Below are positions 35,404 through 43,247 of a stretch of 64,000 nucleotides of DNA, one piece after another (position 1 is the stretch's first letter; each line of letters opens with the position of its first letter). Source of the stretch: Gallaecimonas pentaromativorans (GTDB lineage: Bacteria; Pseudomonadota; Gammaproteobacteria; Enterobacterales; Gallaecimonadaceae); assembly GCF_003751625.1 (NCBI RefSeq), contig NZ_RJUL01000004.1, forward strand, positions 1 through 64,000, read 5' to 3'. The translations under genes were made by a program, and so were the position numbers. A model generated the notes under the pieces. That model was given only the letters and a program-made list of their open reading frames with translations. It did not search any database and had not been told where the DNA came from.

Positions 35404-35429
35404 TACGCCCTCAAACCCTCTTTGGATCA
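35404..35429 (-). promoter_or_regulatory. candidate ECF11 promoter of rpoE-chrR
   Basis: Read leftward, TGATCC (35429-35424), 16 bases, then CGTAAAG starting at 35407. TGATCC with a CGTA-like -10 resembles what is known for RpoE/ChrR regulons. It overlaps the last codons and stop of the cryptochrome gene and would give a ~100-base leader before GTG 35300. Autoregulation by the sigma factor would follow. Confidence 0.5.
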
Positions 35430-36628
35430 CTGGCCTTAAAGCCCCAATCCGCCATGCCAACTGGCGCGGGATACCCCTCCGGGCGCTGTTCTGGCAGCCA
35501 GGGCAGGTTGTGAATGGTATCTGCCGGTAACAGCCCGAGCTCCGGTAGCCAGGCCTTGATATAGCTGGCTTCCCTGTCGTGCTGGCGGCTTTGCCAGGCC
35601 ACGTCAAAATAAATAGGCCGGGTGCTGGCACCCAGGCCGGCAATGTAGGCCCAGTTACCCCAGTTGGCGGCAACGTCGTAGTCAAGGAGCTGGCGCTCGA
35701 ACCAGTCGGCGCCGGCGCGCCAGTCTTGTTTGAGGTCGTGTACCAGAAAGCTCGCCACATTTTGGCGGGCGCGATTGCTGATATAACCGGTGGCCAGCAG
35801 CTCGCGCATGGCCGCGTCCACCAGCGGCAGGCCGGTGTGGCCCTGTTGCCAGGCGAGCAGACGTTCATCGGTTTGGGTACTGGCGTGGGGGGCAAAGGCC
35901 TTTGCCCCTTGCTGGGCCAGCCAATGCTGGAAGAATTCACGCCACAGCAGCTCGTCAAGGAGCTTATCGCGGCCCTGGCCTGTTGGGGCGCTGTGCAGGC
36001 ATTGCCAGACGTGGTCTATAGCCAAAATCCCTTCGCCCAAATACACCGACAGCTGGCTTGAAAAGCTGTTGCCCAAGAGGCCGTTGCGGCTCTGGTGGTA
36101 GTCTGCCAGCAGTTGGTCACGAAAATACAGCAGCCGCTCGTTGGCGGCGTCTTCACCTGGATCAAAGCGAAAAGCCCCCGGCGGCAGGGTGAGGGTAGGC
36201 GCTTTTATCGGCGTGGTAGGCGGCAAGGCGTTGAGGCGGCCCATGGAGGGCGCCTTGAGGCTTTTACGAAACTGGCTGAAGCTGCCTTTGGCCTCGCGAT
36301 GGTCAAACAACCTATTGGCCGGGGCGAGCTCTGCGCCAAGGGCTTTGGCCAGAGCCTTTTCTTCAGGGGCCACCGGGCTTGCCATGCGAAGGGCGCTCAG
36401 CTGGTGCTCGCGAATAAACGCGGGCAGCGCCTCAGGTTCGAGCACGAAAATATCGCTGCCCCTTGCCCGTAGCGCTTCTTGAATTTTACAAAGATTGGCT
36501 TGCAGCCAAGCGCGGCGCAGGGCGCTAAGGCGGGTTGGCCAGCACCACAGCAACATCGCTTCGTCGATGTTTTCAAATAGCGGATTGCGGTGCAGCCTGA
36601 GCTGGCCGTTTAGCAAGATCCCCTGCAT
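35411..36628 (-). CDS. cryptochrome DASH / photolyase family protein
   Basis: A 405-aa FAD-binding protein of the photolyase/cryptochrome family, DASH branch. The N-terminal alpha/beta domain starts QLRLHRNPLFE. The C-terminal FAD domain has LLWREFFQHWL, GLPLVDAAMRELLATGYIS, NRARQNVASFLVHDL and DYDVAANWGNWAYIAGLG. It likely repairs or senses UV-damaged DNA in light. The first residues are shorter than the usual WFRRDLR-type start. It overlaps the DUF2256 gene by 19 bases and precedes rpoE-chrR. Confidence 0.88.
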   Translation of the reverse strand: MQGILLNGQLRLHRNPLFENIDEAMLLWCWPTRLSALRRAWLQANLCKIQEALRARGSDIFVLEPEALPAFIREHQLSALRMASPVAPEEKALAKALGAELAPANRLFDHREAKGSFSQFRKSLKAPSMGRLNALPPTTPIKAPTLTLPPGAFRFDPGEDAANERLLYFRDQLLADYHQSRNGLLGNSFSSQLSVYLGEGILAIDHVWQCLHSAPTGQGRDKLLDELLWREFFQHWLAQQGAKAFAPHASTQTDERLLAWQQGHTGLPLVDAAMRELLATGYISNRARQNVASFLVHDLKQDWRAGADWFERQLLDYDVAANWGNWAYIAGLGASTRPIYFDVAWQSRQHDREASYIKAWLPELGLLPADTIHNLPWLPEQRPEGYPAPVGMADWGFKASDPKRV

Positions 36629-36762
36629 TTTCTACTCCTTCTACAACGCTCGGAGCAGTATTTGACCTGATCCCAGCTGTCTGTGTACTTACGCCGCCAC
36701 TGAAAAGTCAGGCCACAGACCGGGCAAACCTTTACAGGTCGTTGTTTTCTATGCGCCGCCAT
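36610..36762 (-). CDS. DUF2256 zinc-ribbon-like small protein (50 aa)
   Basis: A 50-residue frame that is easy to miss. It contains KVCPVCGLTFQWRRKY, then WDQVKYCSERCRR, matching the DUF2256 pattern of two CxxC/CxxxC pairs with the W-R-K and K-Y-C-S-E-R-C-R core. Genes of this family are usually found next to photolyase and cryptochrome genes, which is the case here: it overlaps the photolyase-related gene upstream by 31 bases and the cryptochrome gene downstream by 19 bases. Four cysteines probably bind zinc. The function is not known. Confidence 0.85.
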   Translation of the reverse strand: MAAHRKQRPVKVCPVCGLTFQWRRKYTDSWDQVKYCSERCRRSRKCRGSC

Positions 36763-38249
36763 TGCCAGGCTACCTGCTGGTTAATGGCATCGAGTTTGGC
36801 CTCGTCCCAGCGGTCCAGGGTGCGATACACCATGGCCAGCCGTGGGTTACCGGCAAGCGTGGTGCGGTTACGGGCCAGAAAATGCCAATAGAAGCTGTTG
36901 AAGGGACAGGCATCGGCGCCGGTCAGCTTGTTCACCTTGTAGCGGCAGTGCTGGCAGTAATTGGACATACGCTGAATGTACTTGCCGGAGGCGGCGTAGG
37001 GCTTGGAGGCCAGCAGGCCGCCATCGGCGTGCATGACCATGCCCAAGGTGTTGGGCAGCTCCACCCATTCATAGGCGTCCAAATACACGGCTAGGTACCA
37101 ATCGCAGATGGCTTCAATGTCCAAACCTGTGATCAAGGCAAAATTTCCGGTGATCATCAGCCGCTGGATATGGTGGGCGTAACCGTTTTGCAAGGTGTTG
37201 CGAAGGGCCTCGCTCATGCAATGCATACCGGTTTTGCCGCTCCAATACAGCTCGGGCAGTGGCCGGGTGCTGTTAAGGGCGTTGTGGCTTTTGTAGCCCG
37301 GCATCAGGGTCCAATAGAGGCCGCGCACATACTCGCGCCAACCGAGGATCTGGCGCACAAAGCCTTCCACGGCATTGATGGGGGCATGGCCCTGGTAATA
37401 GGCCTGGCAGGCCGCCTCGCACACCTCACGTGGGCTTAATAGGCCAAGGTTGATAAGCGGCGAGAGCCGGGAGTGATAAAGATAATCTTCGCCGCTGGCC
37501 ATGGCGTCTTGGAAGGTGCCAAAAGCCGGGAGGCGCTGGGTAATAAAATCGTCCAGTTCCTCAAGGGCCTGCTGACGGGTCACCGCAAACTCAAAGGGCA
37601 GCAGCTCACCGATATGGTGGGAAAAACGCGCCTCAACCAGCGCCAGCACCTCTTGGGTAATGGCATCGGGGGCGTAGCGCTTTAACGGCGGCAGAGCCTG
37701 GGGCTGCCAGGCTTCGCGGTTTTGATGGTCAAAATTCCACTGGCCGCCCTCGGGCTCGGCGCCGGCCATGAGCAGGCCGGTATTTCTGCGCTGCTGGCGG
37801 TAAAAGTGCTCCATGCGCCATTGGCGTCGGCCTTGGCTCCAGCGGGCAAATTCCCTTCGAGATGTGAAAAAACGGTCGTCCTCAAGCAGCGTCACCTTGA
37901 CGCCAAGCTCAGCCTGCCAGTGTTGCATCTCGGCCAGCAGCCGGTATTCGCCGGGCTCGGTAATGAGCAGCGCGTCGGCGTTATCTATGTGGCGCGTGAC
38001 GGCATCAAATAAGGTCGAGGGGCTATCAGGCAAGGCGCTGTATGTAACGTTATAGCCTTGCTCGCCAAGGGCCTTGGCAAAGTGGCGCATGGCGCTAAAC
38101 ACCAAGGCCAGCTTCTTCTTGTGGTGGGGGCTGTAGGTGGCTTCGGCCATGACCTCTGCCATCAAAACGCGGTCTTCTGGCTGGTAGTGGCGAAGGCTTG
38201 AGAGGTCGGTACTTAACTGGTCACCCAGCACCAAAATGAGTTTTGCCAT
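36732..38249 (-). CDS. FeS-type (6-4) photolyase / deoxyribodipyrimidine photolyase-related protein
   Basis: A 505-aa protein of the DPRP family (PF04244), the FeS-BCP photolyases that repair (6-4) photoproducts. LILVLGDQLSTDLSSL opens the antenna domain. The FAD region contains FVRQILGWREYVRGLYW and AHHIQRLMITGNFALITG. Cysteines in MSNYCQHCRYKV and ADACPFNSFYWHF supply cluster ligands. It ends inside the DUF2256 gene, so the genes should be co-translated. It starts 33 bases after gpx. Confidence 0.92.
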   Translation of the reverse strand: MAKLILVLGDQLSTDLSSLRHYQPEDRVLMAEVMAEATYSPHHKKKLALVFSAMRHFAKALGEQGYNVTYSALPDSPSTLFDAVTRHIDNADALLITEPGEYRLLAEMQHWQAELGVKVTLLEDDRFFTSRREFARWSQGRRQWRMEHFYRQQRRNTGLLMAGAEPEGGQWNFDHQNREAWQPQALPPLKRYAPDAITQEVLALVEARFSHHIGELLPFEFAVTRQQALEELDDFITQRLPAFGTFQDAMASGEDYLYHSRLSPLINLGLLSPREVCEAACQAYYQGHAPINAVEGFVRQILGWREYVRGLYWTLMPGYKSHNALNSTRPLPELYWSGKTGMHCMSEALRNTLQNGYAHHIQRLMITGNFALITGLDIEAICDWYLAVYLDAYEWVELPNTLGMVMHADGGLLASKPYAASGKYIQRMSNYCQHCRYKVNKLTGADACPFNSFYWHFLARNRTTLAGNPRLAMVYRTLDRWDEAKLDAINQQVAWQWRRIENNDL

Positions 38250-38281
38250 CGAAAAACAAAGCGGGCACGGGGCCCGCCTTC

Positions 38282-38818
38282 CTAAAGTGCCTTTTCGATG
38301 GCTGTACGCAGCTCCTCGCTGTCCGGTTTGGTGCGGCTGGAAAAGAGCTCAATGACCTTGCCGTCTTTGCCAACCAGATACTTGTAGAAATTCCACTTGG
38401 GCGACTGGCCGCCCGCTTCACGGGCCAGGATGCGATAGAGCGGATCTGCCTCGTCCCCTTTGACATGCAGCTTTTCAAACATGGGGAATTTGACCTGGTA
38501 TTTGGTAAAACAGATATCGGCGGTGGTTTTTTCGTCATCCGCTTCCTGGTTGAAGTCGTCAGACGGGAAGCCCAGCACCACCAAGCCTTTGTCCTTGTAC
38601 TGGCTGTACAGGGCTTCAAGGCCATGGAACTGGGGGGTAAAACCGCAGTAACTGGCGGTATTGACGATGAGCAGTGTCTTACCCTGATACGCCTGGCACA
38701 GGTTGACGGTCTGCTCGGAATTGAGCTTGCGCTTGACGAATTTAAGGGCGTCAGGGCAGTCCGCCGCCAGGGCGGGCAGGGCCAGCAAGGCGAGGGCGGG
38801 GATCAGTTTCTTTAGCAT
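38282..38818 (-). CDS. exported glutathione peroxidase-like peroxidase
   Basis: A 178-aa thiol peroxidase with a signal peptide (MLKKLIPALALLALPALA). The peroxidatic cysteine is C58 in NTASYCGFTPQF; the tetrad partners are in GFPSDDFNQE and KWNFYKYLV. The selenocysteine of animal enzymes is replaced by cysteine. A second cysteine in DICFTKYQ would allow thioredoxin-type recycling. It acts on peroxides in the periplasm. First gene of the leftward photo-oxidative stress run. Confidence 0.88.
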   Translation of the reverse strand: MLKKLIPALALLALPALAADCPDALKFVKRKLNSEQTVNLCQAYQGKTLLIVNTASYCGFTPQFHGLEALYSQYKDKGLVVLGFPSDDFNQEADDEKTTADICFTKYQVKFPMFEKLHVKGDEADPLYRILAREAGGQSPKWNFYKYLVGKDGKVIELFSSRTKPDSEELRTAIEKAL

Positions 38819-38848
38819 CAGATAAGCTCCATTTAAGACCGAGAGTCG

Positions 38849-38875
38849 TACGACATCAGACCGGGCATCAGATCA
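38849..38875 (-). promoter_or_regulatory. candidate ECF11 promoter of gpx
   Basis: Read leftward, TGATCT (38875-38870), 17 bases, then CGTACG (from 38852). This is one base off the TGATCC found before rpoE and has a similar -10. It lies 31-57 bases before the gpx start. It could place the whole cluster under the adjacent sigma factor. Confidence 0.4.
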
Positions 38876-38884
38876 GGAGCTTTC

Positions 38885-39610
38885 ATGTTCAGTCATCTTC
38901 CGTCTCGCTGCAATGCACTTGTGATAGGTGCCAGTGGCGGTATTGGCGCCGCCCTTTGCGACGAGCTGCAGGCGCTGGCGCAGGTAGAGCGCCTTTATGG
39001 GGTCAGTCGCCGGGGCCAGGGGCCCGCCACCTTTAACCTCGCCGCCGACCTTGCCACTGATGAGGGTAGGGCAGAGCTGGCCCGCTGGCTTGCCGGCCAG
39101 CCGCTGCACCTGGTTATCAATACCTTGGGGCTATTGCATGGCGACGGCATCTGGCCAGAAAAGCGGATAGAGGATGTCAGCGCTGAGGCGCTTTTAAAAA
39201 GTGCCCTTGTTAACGCTTTTAGCCCGGCCCTTTGCCTGCAGGCCTTGTGGCCCAATCTGACCCTGGCCAAAAACGCTTTGGTGGGGCATTTGTCGGCAAG
39301 GGTTGGGTCCATTGCCGATAATCGTCTTGGCGGCTGGTACAGCTATCGCGCTGCCAAGGCGGCGCAAAATCAGCTTAACCGCACTCTTGCCATCGAGCTT
39401 GGTCGGCGGTTGCCGGGCGTCTGGCTGCTAACCTTACACCCCGGCACCACTATCAGCGATTTATCCACGCCCTTTCTTGGCAATACACCCAAGGATAAGC
39501 AGTTCAGCCCACAGCGCGCCGCCCGGCAGCTACTACAGGTGCTGGCCGGGGCTGGGGCCCAGCACCATGGCGGCTTTTGGGCCTGGGACGGCCAACCTAT
39601 ACCTTGGTAG
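38885..39610 (+). CDS. short-chain dehydrogenase/reductase (SDR)
   Basis: A 241-aa Rossmann enzyme. VIGASGGIGAALCDEL is the cofactor-binding TGxxxGxG-type motif, the catalytic tyrosine and lysine are in YSYRAAKAAQNQL, and the serine is in LSARVGSI. The closest type is the CsgA/C-factor-like SDR group; the substrate is unknown. It is divergent from gpx with only 66 bases between them, and GGAGC precedes its ATG. SDR genes are found in some RpoE/ChrR regulons, so it may share stress control; this is inference. Confidence 0.85.
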   Translation: MFSHLPSRCNALVIGASGGIGAALCDELQALAQVERLYGVSRRGQGPATFNLAADLATDEGRAELARWLAGQPLHLVINTLGLLHGDGIWPEKRIEDVSAEALLKSALVNAFSPALCLQALWPNLTLAKNALVGHLSARVGSIADNRLGGWYSYRAAKAAQNQLNRTLAIELGRRLPGVWLLTLHPGTTISDLSTPFLGNTPKDKQFSPQRAARQLLQVLAGAGAQHHGGFWAWDGQPIPW

Positions 39611-39725
39611 GGGATATCAACAAAATCTGGGGGCAAGGCTGTGGATAACTGCTTTCATCCCCAGCTAAGGCCCCTTAACCGGGAAATCTGCAAGGGTGGC
39701 TGTTTTTTGCCCAGTAGTTGCCGGG

Positions 39726-39758
39726 CTGCAAACGCTTGTGATGCGCAAACGTTTGAAT
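39726..39758. promoter_or_regulatory. tandem LacI/PurR-like operator candidates
   Basis: CTGCAAACGCTTGTGA (39726-39741) and GCGCAAACGTTTGAAT (39743-39758) are imperfect palindromes around a central CG, like PurR/LacI-family operators, placed 17 bases apart. No protein gene starts next to them. Confidence 0.3.
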
Positions 39759-39762
39759 GGGC

Positions 39763-39836
39763 GCAAAAAAAGCCGCCACATGTGAGATTGATCAGGAGGG
39801 AGTCTCTGTGGCGGTGTCAAATGACAAATGCTTGCC
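39763..39836 (-). ncRNA. candidate small RNA, copy 1
   Basis: Read leftward: a possible -10 TTTATT (39847-39842), five bases, GGCAAGCA, 14 bases, then a stem CCGCCACA / TGTGGCGG with a ~26-base loop containing CTCCCTCC, then CTTTTTTT, giving a ~74-nt RNA that ends in an intrinsic terminator. The same order of elements recurs at 41279-41344. The CU-rich loop is complementary to Shine-Dalgarno sequences. A plain terminator for the DapA-like gene, 90 bases upstream, is the alternative. Confidence 0.5.
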
Positions 39837-39901
39837 TCTGCAATAAACGACACTGCCGGCACCCGCCTAAAGTACTAGGTGAAATAAATTTTCTAATTTC
39901 T

Positions 39902-40759
39902 CTAAATGCCTAAAAGTCCCAGAGCGACCAACACCTCTTTTACCTCGCGCGTCGCTTCCGGGCCCAGGGGCTGCAGCGGCTGGGGCAGGGAATGGCCGAC
40001 AAGGCCTAGTAGCGCAGCGCTGGCCGCCATCACTTTAAGCGAGCCAAAGCGGGTGAAAAGCGCCCAAAGCTGGGCAAGGGTGTCATGCTGCTGCTGGGCT
40101 TTGGCGGCCAGATACAGCGCTCGGCACGCCTCGGGGAAGAGCCCGGCAGCAACCGAATGCCAACTGGCTACCCCGCTGCCAAGGGCCACAGCCGCGGCCC
40201 CGTCCCCTGCCACCCCCAGGTTGATGTGAGGGGGAAGCAAGGCGCGCAGCCGCCGGTTATCTGCCGGGGTGAGCCCCGGCAACTTGAAGGCGGCAACCCG
40301 GGGAAGTTGCGCCAGGGCCTGACGCAAGGCATCGCTGAAGGTAAATTGGGTAGTGCGGGGGTTTTCATAAACGCAAAGGGGAAGGTCGCAAGCGGCGCTC
40401 AGGCTTTGGTAGAGCCCAAAGACTTCGTCCTCGTTCAAGGGCTGGTAAGACACCGGCGCCAGCAGCAAACTGGCGGCGCCTTGGCGCTGGGCCCCTTCGG
40501 CCAATCGCAGCACATCGCGGGTAGCCAGGGCGCTTATCCCCACCATCACCGGTACCTGCCCGGCCTGGGCTATCACCCGTTCACTGATGGCAAGACGCTG
40601 GGCAACCTCAAGATAAGGGGCGCAGCCGGTGGAGCCGAGGGCGCCAATGCCATCGACCCCAGCTTCGCTGAGGCGGGCCACCAGCCCATCGAGGGCCTGA
40701 TAGTCGATGCCGCTACCGGCAAAAGGGGTTAGGGGATAGGCGTAAAGGCCGGCTTTCAT
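39902..40759 (-). CDS. DapA/NAL-family class I aldolase
   Basis: A 285-aa dihydrodipicolinate synthase-like TIM-barrel protein. The Schiff-base lysine is in VAAFKLPG (~residue 160) and the conserved tyrosine in LCVYENPRT. GSTGCAPYL replaces the GTTGE of true DapA, so it is probably a keto-acid aldolase or synthase of a different substrate (NAL superfamily). ATG 40759 with AAGGA before it is chosen; an upstream in-frame start at 40819 is not supported. It is a single gene, leftward, divergent from the VOC gene. Confidence 0.85.
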   Translation of the reverse strand: MKAGLYAYPLTPFAGSGIDYQALDGLVARLSEAGVDGIGALGSTGCAPYLEVAQRLAISERVIAQAGQVPVMVGISALATRDVLRLAEGAQRQGAASLLLAPVSYQPLNEDEVFGLYQSLSAACDLPLCVYENPRTTQFTFSDALRQALAQLPRVAAFKLPGLTPADNRRLRALLPPHINLGVAGDGAAAVALGSGVASWHSVAAGLFPEACRALYLAAKAQQQHDTLAQLWALFTRFGSLKVMAASAALLGLVGHSLPQPLQPLGPEATREVKEVLVALGLLGI

Positions 40760-40848
40760 CGCTAAAATCCTTGAGTCGGGGCGTGTTGGCAGCGTACTGT
40801 CAATAGCGCGATTAACCAAGGGTTATCAATAGCAATCAAGGAGTTGCC

Positions 40849-41274
40849 ATGGCACTTTCGCCTTTTCACCTGGCCATTCCGGTCTTCGATTTGGCCCGGG
40901 CCCGGGCTTTTTACGGCGAGGTGTTTGGCCTTACCGAAGGCCGCTCGTCCAGCCAGTGGGTCGATTTTGATTTTTTCGGGCACCAACTGGTGATCCACGA
41001 ACACCCCAAGACCCCTTCACAGCAAGCGGCCCATACCAACCCGGTGGACGGCCACGACGTGCCGGTCCCCCATTTCGGGGTGGTATTGCCTTGGGAGCAG
41101 TGGCAACAACTGGCCGAGCGCCTCAAAGGATTCAACATCCCCTTCGTAATAGAGCCTTATGTGCGCTTTCGGGGACAGGTTGGGGAGCAGGCCACCATGT
41201 TCTTGCTCGACCCCTGCGGCAACGCGTTGGAGTTCAAGGCCTTTAAGGACATGAGCCAGCTTTTTGCCAAGTAA
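40849..41274 (+). CDS. VOC-superfamily protein (glyoxalase/dioxygenase-like)
   Basis: A 141-aa protein with paired betaalphabetabetabeta modules. [21 protein letters not shown] at the start and [20 protein letters not shown] near the end carry the metal-ligand positions (H and E), and [11 protein letters not shown] opens the second half. VOC proteins include glyoxalases, fosfomycin-resistance enzymes and ring-cleavage dioxygenases; which applies here is not clear. AAGGAG precedes ATG 40849. Confidence 0.85.
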   Translation: MALSPFHLAIPVFDLARARAFYGEVFGLTEGRSSSQWVDFDFFGHQLVIHEHPKTPSQQAAHTNPVDGHDVPVPHFGVVLPWEQWQQLAERLKGFNIPFVIEPYVRFRGQVGEQATMFLLDPCGNALEFKAFKDMSQLFAK

Positions 41275-41278
41275 CGGA

Positions 41279-41344
41279 TAAAAGAAAGCCGCCACAGGGA
41301 AGAGAGAGGGTCTGGGGGCTGTGGCGGCCAAGGGACTTGCTTGC
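41279..41344 (-). ncRNA. candidate small RNA, copy 2
   Basis: Read leftward: TACAAT (41356-41351), five bases, GGCAAGCA, ten bases, stem GCCGCCACAG / CTGTGGCGGC with a 21-base loop containing ACCCTCTCTCTTCCC, then CTTTCTTTTA. The arrangement equals that of copy 1. No leftward gene feeds it: folE has its own terminator at 41466-41494. It should therefore have its own promoter, which favours an independent small RNA over a terminator. Confidence 0.55.
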
Positions 41345-41465
41345 CCTGGCATTGTATCGCCGTTGCGCCCCACTAGAAGCCCCAAGCCGGGCAACAGTCC
41401 GTTACGAAAAAATGTGACGAAAATCACTGTTCGCTGGGCGTAACGATAATCCGCATTCGGCCATG

Positions 41466-41494
41466 AAAAAGGGCGCCTTAGGGCGCCCTTTTTT
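41466..41494. terminator. rho-independent terminator of folE
   Basis: AAAAAGGGCGCC TTA GGGCGCCCTTTTTT, 12 bases beyond the folE stop (leftward). Confidence 0.88.
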
Positions 41495-41505
41495 GCTGCC
41501 GTTTA

Positions 41506-42057
41506 TCAGCGGATAAGCGACAGGAACTCGCGGCGGGTGTCGGTAGACTCGCGGAACGAGCCCAGCATCACGCTCGATTTCATGGAGCTGTTTTGCTTTT
41601 CAACGCCGCGCATCATCATGCACATGTGCTTGGCTTCAATCACCACCGCCACCCCTTGGGCGCCGGTGACTTCCTCGACCGCCAGGGCGATCTGGCGGGT
41701 GAGGTTTTCCTGAATTTGCAGGCGGCGGGCGAACATATCGACGATGCGAGCAAACTTGGACAGCCCCAGCACCTTGCCGTTTGGCAGGTAGCCGATGTGG
41801 CATTTGCCAACGAAGGGCAGCAGGTGGTGCTCGCACAGGGAATAAAGCTCGATGTCCTTAACAATCACTAATTCGTCATTGTCGGAGCTGAACACGGCGC
41901 CGTTAACCAGTTCTTCAAGGGACTGCTGGTAACCCTGGGTCAGATACTGCATGGCCTTGGCGGCACGCTCGGGGGTTTTTAGCAGACCCTCGCGAGAAGG
42001 GTCTTCGCCCAGGCCACGGATGATGGCTTCATAGTGCTTGGCCAGTTGTTCTGTCAT
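41506..42057 (-). CDS. folE: GTP cyclohydrolase I
   Basis: A 183-aa enzyme converting GTP to 7,8-dihydroneopterin triphosphate, the first step toward folate and pterins. [24 protein letters not shown] and [17 protein letters not shown] hold the zinc-binding Cys/His residues. ATG 42057 is chosen; a TTG at 42072 overlaps the end of folM. The start lies 12 bases after the folM stop, so they form one operon. Confidence 0.95.
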   Translation of the reverse strand: MTEQLAKHYEAIIRGLGEDPSREGLLKTPERAAKAMQYLTQGYQQSLEELVNGAVFSSDNDELVIVKDIELYSLCEHHLLPFVGKCHIGYLPNGKVLGLSKFARIVDMFARRLQIQENLTRQIALAVEEVTGAQGVAVVIEAKHMCMMMRGVEKQNSSMKSSVMLGSFRESTDTRREFLSLIR

Positions 42058-42068
42058 GAATTGCTCTC

Positions 42069-42764
42069 TCAACGGATATGGCGGCCGCCGTCCACATGGA
42101 GGGTGCGACCGGTAACGTAATGGCTGTTCAAAAGGTAGTGGACGGCAAGCCAGATCTCGTCGCAGCCCGGCTCGATACCCATCACGGACTTGGCCAGGGT
42201 TTTGGCCTTGTACTGGGCGTCATCATCTTCGTTAAAGATGATAAGGCTGGGGGCAATGCTGTTTACCCTCACCCTTGGCCCAAGTAATTTGGCAAAGGAC
42301 AAGGTCAGGCTCGATAGCGCCGCCTTGGAGGCCACGTAGGCAATGTGCCGGTCACTCCCTTTCTCTACGGTGTAATCGGTAATGTGGATGATGCTACCGC
42401 CATCTTCTATCTGGCCTGCCAGGTGCCGGTTGAGCAGGTAGGGCGCCTTGGCGTGGACCTGCATCATGGCGTCGAAATGGCGGGCGGCGTCATGGATATC
42501 GGCTTCCAGATCCCAACTTGAGGCGTTGTGGATAATGGCGCCGAGGGGCTGCCCGGACAAGGCACTAACCAGGGCGGCGATACCGTCATCGGTGGCGAAA
42601 TCGGCCTGGATGCAGCGCACGCCCTGGGCGGTCAATTGGTCAATCTGCTTGCGGTGCTGGCGGTAGGTCATGATGACCGGCCGGCCTTGTTCCAAAAAGC
42701 GGTGAACCAGGTGCAGCCCGACGCGCTGGGCGGCGCCGGTAATAAGCACGGGATTGGCCGTCAT
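42069..42764 (-). CDS. folM: dihydromonapterin reductase FolM
   Basis: A 231-aa [24 protein letters not shown] is the TGxxxRxG motif specific to pteridine-reductase-like SDRs, and the catalytic pair is in YVASKAAL. FolM reduces dihydromonapterin to tetrahydromonapterin, using a product of the FolE branch; the folM-folE order fits. The first ~165 bases of its coding region are also present in a downstream-lying tandem copy at 43248-43412, described separately. Confidence 0.92.
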   Translation of the reverse strand: MTANPVLITGAAQRVGLHLVHRFLEQGRPVIMTYRQHRKQIDQLTAQGVRCIQADFATDDGIAALVSALSGQPLGAIIHNASSWDLEADIHDAARHFDAMMQVHAKAPYLLNRHLAGQIEDGGSIIHITDYTVEKGSDRHIAYVASKAALSSLTLSFAKLLGPRVRVNSIAPSLIIFNEDDDAQYKAKTLAKSVMGIEPGCDEIWLAVHYLLNSHYVTGRTLHVDGGRHIR

Positions 42765-42881
42765 TTGGCTTTCTCAACAGTTAAAGTCAAACTGGGCAGT
42801 CATACTACCTGCTTGGCCGTTTTGGATCATCTCATGCCGTCACTTTTGTACAGTCGTTGTCCCCTACTTCTTAGTCGCTAG

Positions 42882-43132
42882 CTCGTTGATGTATTTCCCA
42901 GGGGAGGCGACGGCCTCTTCCAAGACGTTATCTTCTATCCCTCGCCGCAGGTGCAAATCAAACGTATGGTGTGCTCCATCCTGGCCGGTTACGCCTGGGA
43001 CAAAACCAACCCCTACGTCAAAGAGTCCAGCCGGCGCTTGGGGACTCTGGCCGAGATCTGCCGGGCTGGATGAACCGCTTCAAGCCCCTGCTGGCGCCTT
43101 TGGCCGGTTTCTGCGACAGTGAGCTTAACTAA
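42882..43132 (+). pseudogene. decayed gene remnant (unit 1 copy)
   Basis: A stretch without an initiation codon reads GDGLFQDVIFYPSPQVQ and KRMVCSILAGYAWDKT to a stop at 43071-43073, then continues in a shifted frame from 43070 as NRFKPLLAPLAGFCDSELN to a stop at 43130-43132. Together these look like the C-terminal ~80 residues of a real protein that lost its 5' part and suffered a frameshift. I do not recognise the family. An identical copy lies at 43530-43780. Confidence 0.45.
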
Positions 43133-43145
43133 CAAAGGAGGGGCC

Positions 43146-43247
43146 ATGAAAAAATGGGCCTTTTTAATGGCGCTGGGCCTTGGCGCCTGTACCAGCGTAC
43201 CCCCGGAAGGGGTGGACGCCCGCATGCACCAGTGGCAGGGCTACAGC
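43146..43247 (+). pseudogene. truncated 5' copy of the small lipoprotein gene
   Basis: The first 34 codons (MKKWAFLMALGLGACTSVPP and on) are identical to those of the intact gene at 43794 and have the same AAAGGAGG RBS. At 43248 the reading frame runs into the folM fragment (antisense) and continues to 43529. If translated, it would give a lipoprotein signal fused to a nonsense tail. Confidence 0.85.

Larger units (their letters stand above)
42600..43247. repeat. 648-bp direct tandem duplication, unit 1
   Basis: These bases recur at 43248-43895, offset 648, with no differences that I could find. The unit runs from inside folM (its first ~55 codons), across the folM upstream region and a decayed gene, to the first 34 codons of the lipoprotein gene. 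The edges are abrupt: GCGAA|ATCGG on the left and TACAGC|GCTGAAG on the right, with no obvious microhomology. Confidence 0.95.

Noticed and set aside
39641-39913. Rightward 90-codon frame
   Set aside because: Starts without an RBS, crosses the hairpin and operator-like repeats, has low-complexity Cys/Arg composition.
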